From contig DCXX01000103.1 in NCBI GenBank assembly GCA_002329125.1, positions 1 through 7,690 on the forward strand: a stretch of 7,690 nt of DNA. The letters are read 5' to 3'. The notes under the pieces were generated by a model that was not told the DNA's origin, did not search any database, and worked only from the letters and a program-made list of their open reading frames with translations. Of the stretch, positions 1-7,690 are shown piece after piece. The stretch comes from Fidelibacterota bacterium UBA2125 (GTDB lineage: Bacteria; Fidelibacterota; Marinisomatia; Marinisomatales; S15-B10). Both the position numbers and the translations under genes were made by a program. Every line of letters starts with the position of its first letter. Position 1 is the first letter of the stretch.

Positions 1-1548
1 AAATCTCTTAAAGAAACTGCACCTGCCCCAACAGGACTAACTGCCACCACAGGCGGTGGAACTGTGGAACTTTCCTGGGAGGAAGTCCCCAGTGGCGATC
101 TTGATGGTGAGGTGGCTTATGATGACGGAACTTTTGAAGATGCTATTTTCATGACTTCCGGATCTGGTATCTGTGGCAATGTATTCGAGATGCCTTTTGG
201 CTCTACGGCCACGGTGAAGAAAGTAAAAGTCATCGGTGCTGACAGCGTTAACACGGTTACGGTTTATGGTTATGAAGTGAGGGGTGGTGAACCCGCAGCA
301 GAGCCGAGCTATGAAACAACCATGGATAGATCACCCGAAGTGTGGAACGAAGTGGAAGTGGATTGGGAATTTGAAGGCGACTTCCTTATTGCTCAGGAAA
401 TTGACACTCTTTTACATATTGGAATCGACTTTGATGCAATTCCCAGCAGACATTCATGGACCAAACTTGGAGGGGGATCTTGGCAAAGATGGAGGAGCGT
501 GGCAGAGAACAACGATCTTCCTGATGGGGAGTGGGGGATCCGGGTTGAGGTTTCTACTCAAAATGGCCAGAAGGCTGTTTATAATATCTACCGTCACGGT
601 CCGGGAGAAACTTTTACAGAGCCACTGCCGGATGGCACATATTTGACAAAAACCAGTTTTATGGATTCATTGGTTCTTATAGCTGTGAATTATACTTACG
701 GTGTTACATCAGTTTTTAATTCTGGAGAAGCTGATGAAGTGGAAAGTAGCTTTTCATCTACAGTATCTATTCGGCCAACATCGGAGACAGTTAGAGAAGT
801 AGCCTATGATGACGGGACATCAGAGACTGGTGCCACCCAGCTTGGTGATAATGGATGGTATGCCGTTAGGTTCAGTTCAAATATTTTCCCCATCACTCTT
901 ACCACACTTAAATACCATTCCAGGGAGTCTGGTGGAAATACTTACCTAGCAATCTTTGATGATGATGGTACAAATGGTTTGCCGGGAGACAATATAGGTG
1001 CGACTCTGATCTTTCCAACGGTGAGCCAGGGATGGAATGTGAAAGATATTTCAGGAGCGGGACTTACCATTCAGGAAGGTGATTTTTTCGTGGCCTGGGG
1101 TGAAACGGCTGATTCACCGCCTCTTAGTATTGATACCGATAGTGAATCAAGAGATCGCAGCTACTTCTACACTGAAGTTGATGGCTGGGGCCCTCTATCC
1201 GACCTTGGTTATGAAGGTGATCTTCTTATTCGTGCCGCCATTGACATTGAAGGAGCCGGTGTTCGGGATAATATTGGTTTGCCAGAAACGTTTGCACTTA
1301 ATCAGAATATGCCTAATCCCTTCAATCCTGAAACGCTGATCAAGTTTGATGTAGCGGAAGAAGGACGGGTGGTGCTGAAGCTATTTGACATCACAGGCAG
1401 AGAAGTGAGACGCCTCCACGACAAATTTCTGGTTCCGGGAAACTACACCTACTTCCTCAACGGCAATAACCTTGCGTCCGGCGTCTACTTTTATAGGATG
1501 GAAGCACCTGGATTTGTTGCAACAAAAAAACTTCTCCTAGTGAGGTAA
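1..1548 (+). CDS. Secreted multidomain protein with FN3 domain, duplicated beta module and C-terminal sorting domain (5' truncated)
   Basis: The reading frame is open from base 1, so the N-terminus is outside the window; the GTG at 64 lies inside a domain and is not a real start. The visible 515 residues show: the first strands of a fibronectin type III domain (about 9-31, PTGLTATTGGG then VELSW); a beta-rich module (about 37-184) starting VAYDDGT; the remainder of the FN3 domain (about 192-256, YNIYR ... YTYGVTSV); a second copy of the module (about 266-414), again starting VAYDDGT; and a C-terminal sorting/FlgD-like Ig domain (about 427-515) with NMPNPFNP, DITGREV and a basic end (KKLLLVR). 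Such tails direct proteins through type IX-like secretion to the cell surface in FCB bacteria. The catalytic or N-terminal part is missing, so the activity is unknown; a protease or adhesin would fit. It lies 8 bases before the subtilase gene and probably shares its transcript. Confidence 0.88.
   Translation, partial: KSLKETAPAPTGLTATTGGGTVELSWEEVPSGDLDGEVAYDDGTFEDAIFMTSGSGICGNVFEMPFGSTATVKKVKVIGADSVNTVTVYGYEVRGGEPAAEPSYETTMDRSPEVWNEVEVDWEFEGDFLIAQEIDTLLHIGIDFDAIPSRHSWTKLGGGSWQRWRSVAENNDLPDGEWGIRVEVSTQNGQKAVYNIYRHGPGETFTEPLPDGTYLTKTSFMDSLVLIAVNYTYGVTSVFNSGEADEVESSFSSTVSIRPTSETVREVAYDDGTSETGATQLGDNGWYAVRFSSNIFPITLTTLKYHSRESGGNTYLAIFDDDGTNGLPGDNIGATLIFPTVSQGWNVKDISGAGLTIQEGDFFVAWGETADSPPLSIDTDSESRDRSYFYTEVDGWGPLSDLGYEGDLLIRAAIDIEGAGVRDNIGLPETFALNQNMPNPFNPETLIKFDVAEEGRVVLKLFDITGREVRRLHDKFLVPGNYTYFLNGNNLASGVYFYRMEAPGFVATKKLLLVR
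1542..1545 (+). promoter_or_regulatory. Ribosome binding site for the TTG-started protease gene
   Basis: GAGG lies across the end of the preceding gene (its last base is just before the TAA stop) and 11 bases before the TTG at 1557. The spacing is slightly long. It is the only purine-rich candidate near this start and implies translational linkage to the upstream gene. Confidence 0.45.
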
Positions 1549-1556
1549 AAGCTTTC

Positions 1557-4500
1557 TTGAAAAGATTTCTCTTTATACTCCTCGGGTGGCTGACTGTTGG
1601 TGTAGCCCAGCCAAAATCTTTACGGTATATCGAAAATAAATTGAGGGTTTATATTGAAGAAAGTGTAGATGTTGACCAGACAAGCCTTGTAAATGGCAAA
1701 ACAGGTATCAAGACGATTGATGATCTTCTTTCACGAACAGGCAAAGTAAAGATCAGCCAGTGGCTTCCCGAAGCTACAGAAAAGGATAGAGATGGTGATA
1801 TATTGTTAAGCCGGTACTATGATATCAGATTTGATAATGAAAATGTTGATATGGCTGCTGTTCGGGATGAATTGTCTAACCTGGCGGCCGTAAAATTTTC
1901 GGAATATGTTCCTGATTACCGATTCCATTATACTCCTAATGATCCTCGCTACAGCAGCCAGTGGTATTTGCGCACTATCCAGGCTCCTGAGGCATGGGAC
2001 CTGTGGGACATTGAAGGTGGCAACTATCCAGGTGATTCTACAATTGTTGTAGGGGTAGTGGACAGCGGTTGTGATTGGGATCATCGTGACCTGGTTTACA
2101 GTTTGTGGAATAACTTTGGTGAAGATGTTGATGGTGATGGTAAGACCATTGAATTAGTTAATGGTCAGTGGCAGCTGGATTCAGGAGATTTGAATTCAGT
2201 TGATGATGATGAGAATGGCTATGTTGATGACCTTATCGGATGGGATGTGTCGGGGACTACATCGGGTAATGATCCAGATAACAATCCCATGGCACCTCCT
2301 GATCCCGGTCCTACAAACGGGAATCCTCATGGTACCCATGTTGCGGGTATAGTGGCTGCCACCACTGATAACAGTTTAGGTATGGCCAGCGTGGGGTTTA
2401 ATATCAAGCATATGCCAGTAAAAATCCAGTATGATGAAAATCCGTCCGACACAACCTTTGACAATGGAGGTTCCAGTGGTGTTCTATATGCGGCAAAGGC
2501 CGGTGCACATATTATTAACCTCAGCTGGGGAGGGGGCGGTTCATCCAATTCGGAACGTGCACTATACAATAATATCAGGGACAATTACGGTGCTATTGTA
2601 GTGGCAGCTGCCGGCAATGAAGAAAGCGAAGAAGAGAGCTACCCAGCCGCCTATAGTAGTGTACTTTCCGTCGCCTCATCAAACTCCAGTGATACCAAAA
2701 GCAGTTTTTCCAATTACGGTACATGGGTAGACATCATCGCTCCCGGTTCCAGTATTCTCAGTGCAGTCTATGATGATAATTATGCCTCATGGAGCGGCAC
2801 ATCTATGGCAACCCCCTTGGTAGCTGGGGCTCTGGGTCTTGTCTGGTCTTATTACCCCGATGAATCTGCTGATAAAATTCAACAGATGCTCCTCCGCGGC
2901 ACCGATAATATTGATGATAACAATTCATCCTATTTAGGAAAGATCGGTTCGGGGCGTCTTAATGTTTTTCGCGCTATCGCCAGCGGATCGCTACCGCAGC
3001 TTAAGGTCTCTTCTTATTCTGCGCTTCCGGTGAATGATGATGACGGTGTACTAAATCCCGGAGAGATTGCACTGATGAGAGTTGTTCTTGTAAATGAAGA
3101 AGGGTGGGCGGATGCAAAGAATATTACAGCAACACTCTCCTCAGATCACTGGGCGGTCGCAATGATCGATAGTGAGGCGGTGTTTCCTGATATTGGCTCG
3201 GGCAGCAGTGGCGTAAATGTGGCTGACCGATTCCAGTTCCAGGTTGATGTAGACATGGTGCCTAATGAGATTCCATTTTCCATGAAGATTGTTGCTGAGG
3301 GATCGGGTAGCAACATTTATCAGGACACCAAGAATTTTTCAGTAGCTGTAAGCCTGAACCAGGCCGGCTTCCCGTTTACAGCTGACAATATTATCAGGAC
3401 GTCACCTACAATCATCGATCTTGATGGTGATGGGACACAGGAAGTTCTCATGGGATCGGATGACCACAATCTTTACGTGCTTGATGTCGATGGCAATTTT
3501 AGATGGTCCTTTGAAGCGGGCCGGAATGTCCGCTCCACGCCAGCTATTGGCGATGTAGACGGGGATGGTAAGTTGGAAGTAGTCTTCGGCTCCATGGATA
3601 ACACACTTTATATATTAGGCCATGACGGTGTGAAGGAAGCAGAATACTCTGCCAACGGGATGATCGTTTCACCGCCGGTTTTGGCCGACCTGGATCGAAA
3701 CGGTGATCTGGAAATCATTTTCACTATTTTTGAGAAGTATCTTTACGTCATCAATCACGATGGCACCGATTACGGTTCATTTCCCATTCCAATAAATGAA
3801 TCCATATTTTCCGCTCCGGCAGTGGGTGATGTGGATGGAGACAACCAGTTTGATATTGTGATAGGGACATGGAGTGATCATGTTTATCTGTTCACTGCTG
3901 ACGGTTCCATTCCCGGGGGATTTCCCTATAGTACGGGTAACAAGGTTTCCACGGATCCTGCTTTAGCCGATTTGAGCGGTGATGGAATGCTGGAAATCAT
4001 CATAGGCTCTGATGATGACAAGCTTCATATTATAGACTGGCAAGGGCAGGCCCTCGCCACCTACGCTGTGGAAGGACATATTCAAAGTTCACCTATGGTT
4101 GATGATTTAGACGGTGACGGCATCCATGAGATTATTTTTGGTGCCAATGACGGAAAGCTCTACGGAGTCCGCTATTCCGAGAATCAGTTGTCAGAGATGT
4201 CGGGCTGGCCTGTCGATCTGGGCGGCACCACAGCTTTGAAAAGTTCACCTGTTGCATTTGACTTGGATAACAACAGTGTAGCTGAGGTAATTGTTTCTTT
4301 GACGGAGGGGATGCTTTTTGCCATCAATCTTGACGGCACGGTAGCCCCCAATTTTCCCATTAATCTCAAAGGGTCAGTGGAGAGCTCTTTTTCGGTAGGT
4401 GATCTGGATGGCGACAGCGATCCGGAGATTGCCGCGGCGGCATCCACACAGCTTGCTATTATAGATGTGAAGACAACAGGCGGCATAGGCACTCGCTGGC

Positions 4501-4862
4501 GGATGTACAGGGGTGGACCACTTCGCACAGGAATGATCTTTGATCCTGCAATGTCCATAGCAGATGTGCCTGATGAGTTACCAATAAAATATTCTGTATC
4601 AGGTAACTATCCCAACCCGTTCAATCCTTCAACGACAGTTGAACTCAGCTTTCCGGATGAACGTTTTGTCACTGCCGCTGTATATGATGTAACCGGGAGA
4701 GAGGTGAAAATATTAGCTTCCCAATGGATGAATGGCGGCTTCCATCAACTCAATTGGGACGGTACCGATATGCACGGTCATCACGTGGCGGCAGGCATCT
4801 ACCTGCTTTCTGTCAAGGCCGATAATGACCAACGCATCCGGAAAATGACCCTTTTGAAGTAA
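1557..4862 (+). CDS. Secreted subtilisin-like serine protease (S8) with eight FG-GAP repeats and C-terminal sorting domain
   Basis: This is an exported endopeptidase of the subtilase family, 1101 residues. The start is TTG: it gives a clean signal peptide (KRFLFILLGWLTVGVAQ), and the next methionine is only at residue 99. Domains in order: signal peptide 1-18; fervidolysin-like propeptide about 20-125, ending in the typical PNDPRY..QW junction; S8 catalytic domain about 140-475 with Asp169 (VVDSG), His258 (HGTHVAG), oxyanion Asn354 (AAGN) and Ser416 (GTSMATP), so the triad is intact; an Asp-rich, probably calcium-binding insert at 189-230 (DVDGDG, DDDENGYVDD); a beta-sandwich of CARDB/NEW3 appearance, about 483-600 (DDDGVLNPGE); eight FG-GAP/VCBS-type repeats, about 606-971, each with a D-x-D-x-x-x Ca-loop followed by hydrophobic strands; and a sorting/FlgD-like domain, about 1012-1101 (NYPNPFNPST, DVTGREV, KMTLLK). 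It probably degrades protein at the cell surface or in particles. The substrate cannot be told; the propeller probably binds a ligand or partner. Confidence 0.95.
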   Translation: MKRFLFILLGWLTVGVAQPKSLRYIENKLRVYIEESVDVDQTSLVNGKTGIKTIDDLLSRTGKVKISQWLPEATEKDRDGDILLSRYYDIRFDNENVDMAAVRDELSNLAAVKFSEYVPDYRFHYTPNDPRYSSQWYLRTIQAPEAWDLWDIEGGNYPGDSTIVVGVVDSGCDWDHRDLVYSLWNNFGEDVDGDGKTIELVNGQWQLDSGDLNSVDDDENGYVDDLIGWDVSGTTSGNDPDNNPMAPPDPGPTNGNPHGTHVAGIVAATTDNSLGMASVGFNIKHMPVKIQYDENPSDTTFDNGGSSGVLYAAKAGAHIINLSWGGGGSSNSERALYNNIRDNYGAIVVAAAGNEESEEESYPAAYSSVLSVASSNSSDTKSSFSNYGTWVDIIAPGSSILSAVYDDNYASWSGTSMATPLVAGALGLVWSYYPDESADKIQQMLLRGTDNIDDNNSSYLGKIGSGRLNVFRAIASGSLPQLKVSSYSALPVNDDDGVLNPGEIALMRVVLVNEEGWADAKNITATLSSDHWAVAMIDSEAVFPDIGSGSSGVNVADRFQFQVDVDMVPNEIPFSMKIVAEGSGSNIYQDTKNFSVAVSLNQAGFPFTADNIIRTSPTIIDLDGDGTQEVLMGSDDHNLYVLDVDGNFRWSFEAGRNVRSTPAIGDVDGDGKLEVVFGSMDNTLYILGHDGVKEAEYSANGMIVSPPVLADLDRNGDLEIIFTIFEKYLYVINHDGTDYGSFPIPINESIFSAPAVGDVDGDNQFDIVIGTWSDHVYLFTADGSIPGGFPYSTGNKVSTDPALADLSGDGMLEIIIGSDDDKLHIIDWQGQALATYAVEGHIQSSPMVDDLDGDGIHEIIFGANDGKLYGVRYSENQLSEMSGWPVDLGGTTALKSSPVAFDLDNNSVAEVIVSLTEGMLFAINLDGTVAPNFPINLKGSVESSFSVGDLDGDSDPEIAAAASTQLAIIDVKTTGGIGTRWRMYRGGPLRTGMIFDPAMSIADVPDELPIKYSVSGNYPNPFNPSTTVELSFPDERFVTAAVYDVTGREVKILASQWMNGGFHQLNWDGTDMHGHHVAAGIYLLSVKADNDQRIRKMTLLK

Positions 4863-4926
4863 ATCCGCTCCTTTTTCATTATACAGGCGATGGTGTGTAG
4901 ATTCCCTCATTAACGATGATATCTCC

Positions 4927-5799
4927 ATGAAGAACCTTTTTCCCTTGGTCTTTCTTATCTCCGTATTATCAGCGGAGATTGACTGTCCCAACGAAACTGC
5001 CCGGTATGTTGATCTCGACTCAACCAGTGCCACGTTTAATGATACAGTAGCCACCGGACAGTGTGGATGTCTAAGTTTTTCCTCATCCGTAGCGGGAACG
5101 GATACTTCGGTCCTGGTGCCAATATTGGTATATGACAATGAAGCACTAAGAGGATTTCAATTCACACTGCGTGATAATTCTAACGGTGCGTTACGTTTCA
5201 ACTGGGCTCGCACTGGCAACAAAGTTGCCGACTGGGAAGTGTGGGGAATAGAACATGCCGACGGATCCACCACTGTCTTTGGCTTAGATATTGAAGGAGG
5301 ACAAACTGAGCCAAACTCAGAAAAGGTGCTGGTGGAGCTCATGTTTGATATGGCAAAAAGAGTGCCGTCCCGGTTGTCATTCCATCTCGACTCTACCGAT
5401 GAGGTAATCCTGTCAGATGTTGGGGGTGAAAATGTTCTTTGCACCTATCCCGATGAGCTACATCCGGTCAACTATGAAGTGAACTGGCTTGCCGTTCATG
5501 AGCAAAGTGAACTGGTGCCAGCACAATTTGCATTGCATCAGAATTTCCCAAACCCGTTCAATCCCACTACTACATTCAGATTTGATTTGCCCGGCGAGTC
5601 TGAAGTCCGGCTGGCCGTTTACGACATGTTGGGGAGGGAAGTGGCTCTTTTGCTGCGAGACAATCTTCCGGCCGGAACCCATTCTGTAAATTGGGCTGGG
5701 TTAAATAACAAAGGAACGCCTGTTTCAACCGGCATTTACTACGTCAAGTTTGTGGCCGATGAATTCTTGGAAACAAGAAAAGTAACACTGTTGAAGTAA
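4927..5799 (+). CDS. Secreted cohesin-like domain protein with C-terminal sorting domain
   Basis: A 290-residue exported protein. The ATG at 4927 gives a signal peptide (KNLFPLVFLISVLSAE, cleavage near 16-18), and no alternative start lies upstream in frame. No Shine-Dalgarno sequence precedes it. After a Cys-containing N-terminal stretch (Cys20, 46, 48) comes a domain at about 55-175 resembling cohesin/CBM-type beta-sandwiches: VPILVYDNEALRGFQFTL, then an even beta pattern to SFHLDSTDEVILSD. This is a pattern-based call, not a search result. Residues about 198-290 are a sorting/FlgD-like Ig domain (NFPNPFNPTT, DMLGREV, KVTLLK). The four cysteines (with Cys172) could form two disulfides, which suits an extracellular protein. 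No catalytic motif is visible; a binding or scaffold role is an inference. It follows the protease by 64 bases and precedes the TPR gene by 5. Confidence 0.87.
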   Translation: MKNLFPLVFLISVLSAEIDCPNETARYVDLDSTSATFNDTVATGQCGCLSFSSSVAGTDTSVLVPILVYDNEALRGFQFTLRDNSNGALRFNWARTGNKVADWEVWGIEHADGSTTVFGLDIEGGQTEPNSEKVLVELMFDMAKRVPSRLSFHLDSTDEVILSDVGGENVLCTYPDELHPVNYEVNWLAVHEQSELVPAQFALHQNFPNPFNPTTTFRFDLPGESEVRLAVYDMLGREVALLLRDNLPAGTHSVNWAGLNNKGTPVSTGIYYVKFVADEFLETRKVTLLK

Positions 5800-5804
5800 T
5801 TGCC

Positions 5805-6734
5805 ATGTTGAAGAGATTTTTCTTTATCCTTATTATGTGGGTGGTGGCATTGTCACCTTTGTCTGCGCAGACAACCTACGGTACTGTGGCCGATTTGGAA
5901 GAGCAGTGGAAGGAATACACTTCGTACCAAAAAGAGGAGCTCTCAAGTTTTTGCGATTTTCTCTTTGAGCAGGGGCATTACGAAAGGTGTGTTGTGGCAT
6001 GCTTCAGGTATCTGTTTCTCTATCCAGACGATCCGCTGACGCCGAATGTCTATTACAAAATTGCTCGTAGCTATGAAGAACAGGGGAAATACGAACTTGC
6101 CACAGATTACTATAGTAAATCTCAGAATGAAGTCCAGCCCAACAGTTTTGAATTCCGGGCGACTAAATACCGACTTATTTATCTTAATCTCATGCAAGGT
6201 GACTACGATACCGTTTATACCATGGTAGGTTCCACAAAGGATCCCTATCTCATCACACTGGATGGATATGCAAAATTCAATGATCTGAAATTTGATGAAG
6301 CTAAGGGAAGATTCGATCAAGCACGGCGAATATTTAAATCGAAAGAACACCGCCGTAACCTGACGGTTCTAATGAAAGCCTGCGACAACGTGGAAAAACT
6401 CCCAAACCGGGATCCCGTCAAAACAGGGCTGTTTGGTATTTTCCCTGGTGGCGGTCGTGTTTATCTTCAAGACTGGATCCCCGCCGTGGGCACCTTCGCT
6501 TCCACTACAGGGTTGGCTATTCAGTTCTTTACTGGAGGACCGACGGTTATCACTAAGTGGTTTCCTCGAATTGCCTTGGTTGGGCTCTACGGCGGCAGCA
6601 TCTGGGGATCAATGAAGGGAATTGAGTTCGCCAACCGAGAGCGTGAGATAAGATATACCAAAAGGGTGCAGGAAAAATATGGGCCTATCCTTTTTCTTGA
6701 TTTCCCCGAGCCTGTAAATCTTGTTGTTCGGTAG
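5805..6734 (+). CDS. Exported TPR-repeat protein with hydrophobic glycine-rich C-terminal region
   Basis: A 309-residue protein with an N-terminal signal sequence (KRFFFILIMWVVALSPLSAQ, cleavage probably after Ala21). About four helix-turn-helix units of TPR type follow: 48-77, 80-109 (YYKIARSYEEQGKYELATDYY), 116-145 and 148-180 (GYAKFNDLKFDEAKGRFDQA). The C-terminal third has a Gly/Pro motif (FGIFPGGGRVYLQDW, 210-224) and two hydrophobic segments, about 225-242 and 253-270, then a charged tail. This resembles the PGxGQxY-type membrane domains attached to TPR proteins in FCB bacteria, an association from memory. No lipobox and no sorting domain is seen, so it probably stays in the envelope as an assembly or interaction factor. 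The ATG at 5805 has only weak GAAG (5793-5796) upstream; a TTG at 5808 is an alternative start and matches the protease start closely. It begins 5 bases after the preceding stop, so co-transcription is likely. Confidence 0.85.
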   Translation: MLKRFFFILIMWVVALSPLSAQTTYGTVADLEEQWKEYTSYQKEELSSFCDFLFEQGHYERCVVACFRYLFLYPDDPLTPNVYYKIARSYEEQGKYELATDYYSKSQNEVQPNSFEFRATKYRLIYLNLMQGDYDTVYTMVGSTKDPYLITLDGYAKFNDLKFDEAKGRFDQARRIFKSKEHRRNLTVLMKACDNVEKLPNRDPVKTGLFGIFPGGGRVYLQDWIPAVGTFASTTGLAIQFFTGGPTVITKWFPRIALVGLYGGSIWGSMKGIEFANREREIRYTKRVQEKYGPILFLDFPEPVNLVVR

Positions 6735-6905
6735 AGTTTTCCTCGAAAAAATAGTTTGTCTCCGAGGTAAATATGAGGCTAACTTTGTTTGCTCTAGAGG
6801 TTTGGTTTAAGCAATCTTCTTAAGCTCATTTTTTTCCATTTTCGTTTTTTGACAATTGGTATGCGTATGGTGATGAGCAATGGCAGGAATTAACCTCGAC
6901 AAGAG

Positions 6906-6914
6906 TGTTACAAT
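6906..6914 (+). promoter_or_regulatory. Candidate extended -10 promoter for the rRNA operon
   Basis: TGTTACAAT matches the extended -10 form (TG-N-TATAAT, one mismatch). There is no recognisable -35 at 16-18 bases, which the TG extension can compensate for. Transcription would begin near 6920-6922, only about 12 bases before the mature 16S end. A TTGACA at 6849-6854 has no good -10 at normal spacing, so its role is unclear; it may belong to a second promoter. The 198-base spacer 6735-6932 otherwise holds only T-rich tracts (6829-6850) and no gene. Confidence 0.4.
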
Positions 6915-6932
6915 AAAAAACAAACAACCCTA

Positions 6933-7690
<758 letters not shown>

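Noticed and set aside
64..66. GTG as the start of the first gene
   Set aside because: The frame stays open to base 1 and GTG falls within the second strand of an FN3 domain, so the gene begins outside the window.
4854..4885. TTGAAG ... TATACA as a promoter for the cohesin-like gene
   Set aside because: Spacing of 19-20 bases and poor hexamers, with the -35 inside the end of the protease gene.
1..6734. Search for a defence, phage or mobile system
   Set aside because: No nuclease, helicase, transposase, integrase, reverse transcriptase or repeat array is seen; all proteins here are exported.
6741..6767. CCTCG/CGAGG hairpin just after the TPR gene
   Set aside because: Five pairs around a 17-base loop with no T tract; expected by chance.
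6790..6798. TGCTCTAGA resembling the boxA antitermination signal
   Set aside because: Only the first six or so bases match, and it lies upstream of both promoter candidates, so it would not be in their transcript.
6807..6835. Possible rho-independent terminator: TTAAG/CTTAA stem then seven T
   Set aside because: The stem is only five mostly A-T pairs, with five bases between stem and T tract. Too weak to call; readthrough from the TPR gene into the rRNA operon remains possible.
6849..6854. TTGACA as the -35 of the main rRNA promoter
   Set aside because: At 16-18 bases downstream the sequence (around 6871-6878) bears no resemblance to a -10; kept only as an orphan element.

Overview
The window reads entirely on the + strand. 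It holds four co-directional protein genes for exported proteins (1-6734), a 198-base spacer, and the 5' half of a 16S rRNA gene running off the right edge (about 6933-7690). The first protein gene is cut by the left edge. The 16S start, the 27F-type site and the 515-533 region are all readable, so the rRNA call is firm.

The likely host is an uncultured member of the FCB superphylum. Three successive proteins end in the C-terminal sorting / FlgD-like Ig domain with the N-x-P-N-P-F-N-P signature, typical of Marinimicrobia (SAR406), Calditrichota, KSB1, Ignavibacteria and relatives. My recollection of SAR406 16S sequences makes Marinimicrobia my first guess. That is memory, not a search.

Layout: (1) 1-1548, C-terminal 515 residues of a large secreted multidomain protein, with a split fibronectin-III domain and two copies of a beta-rich 'VAYDDGT' module; (2) 1557-4862, a complete 1101-residue secreted subtilisin-family (S8) protease with an eight-repeat FG-GAP propeller; (3) 4927-5799, a 290-residue secreted protein with a cohesin-like domain; (4) 5805-6734, a 309-residue TPR protein with a glycine-rich hydrophobic C-terminal region and no sorting domain. 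Gaps of 8, 64 and 5 bases suggest one transcription unit. A plausible reading is a group of cell-surface or released proteins (protease, adhesion or scaffold partners) exported by Sec and then a type IX-like system, with the TPR protein as an envelope-side partner. None of the secretion machinery itself is in the window.

The most checkable oddities are in the rRNA. The universally used 515F site carries C526A, and the pairing partner carries G505U, so the 530-loop pseudoknot pair has switched from G-C to U-A. The EUB338 site carries A353U. An extended -10 promoter motif lies so close to the 16S that its transcript would have only about a 12-base leader. I found no CRISPR array, tRNA, insertion sequence, phage gene or defence system.
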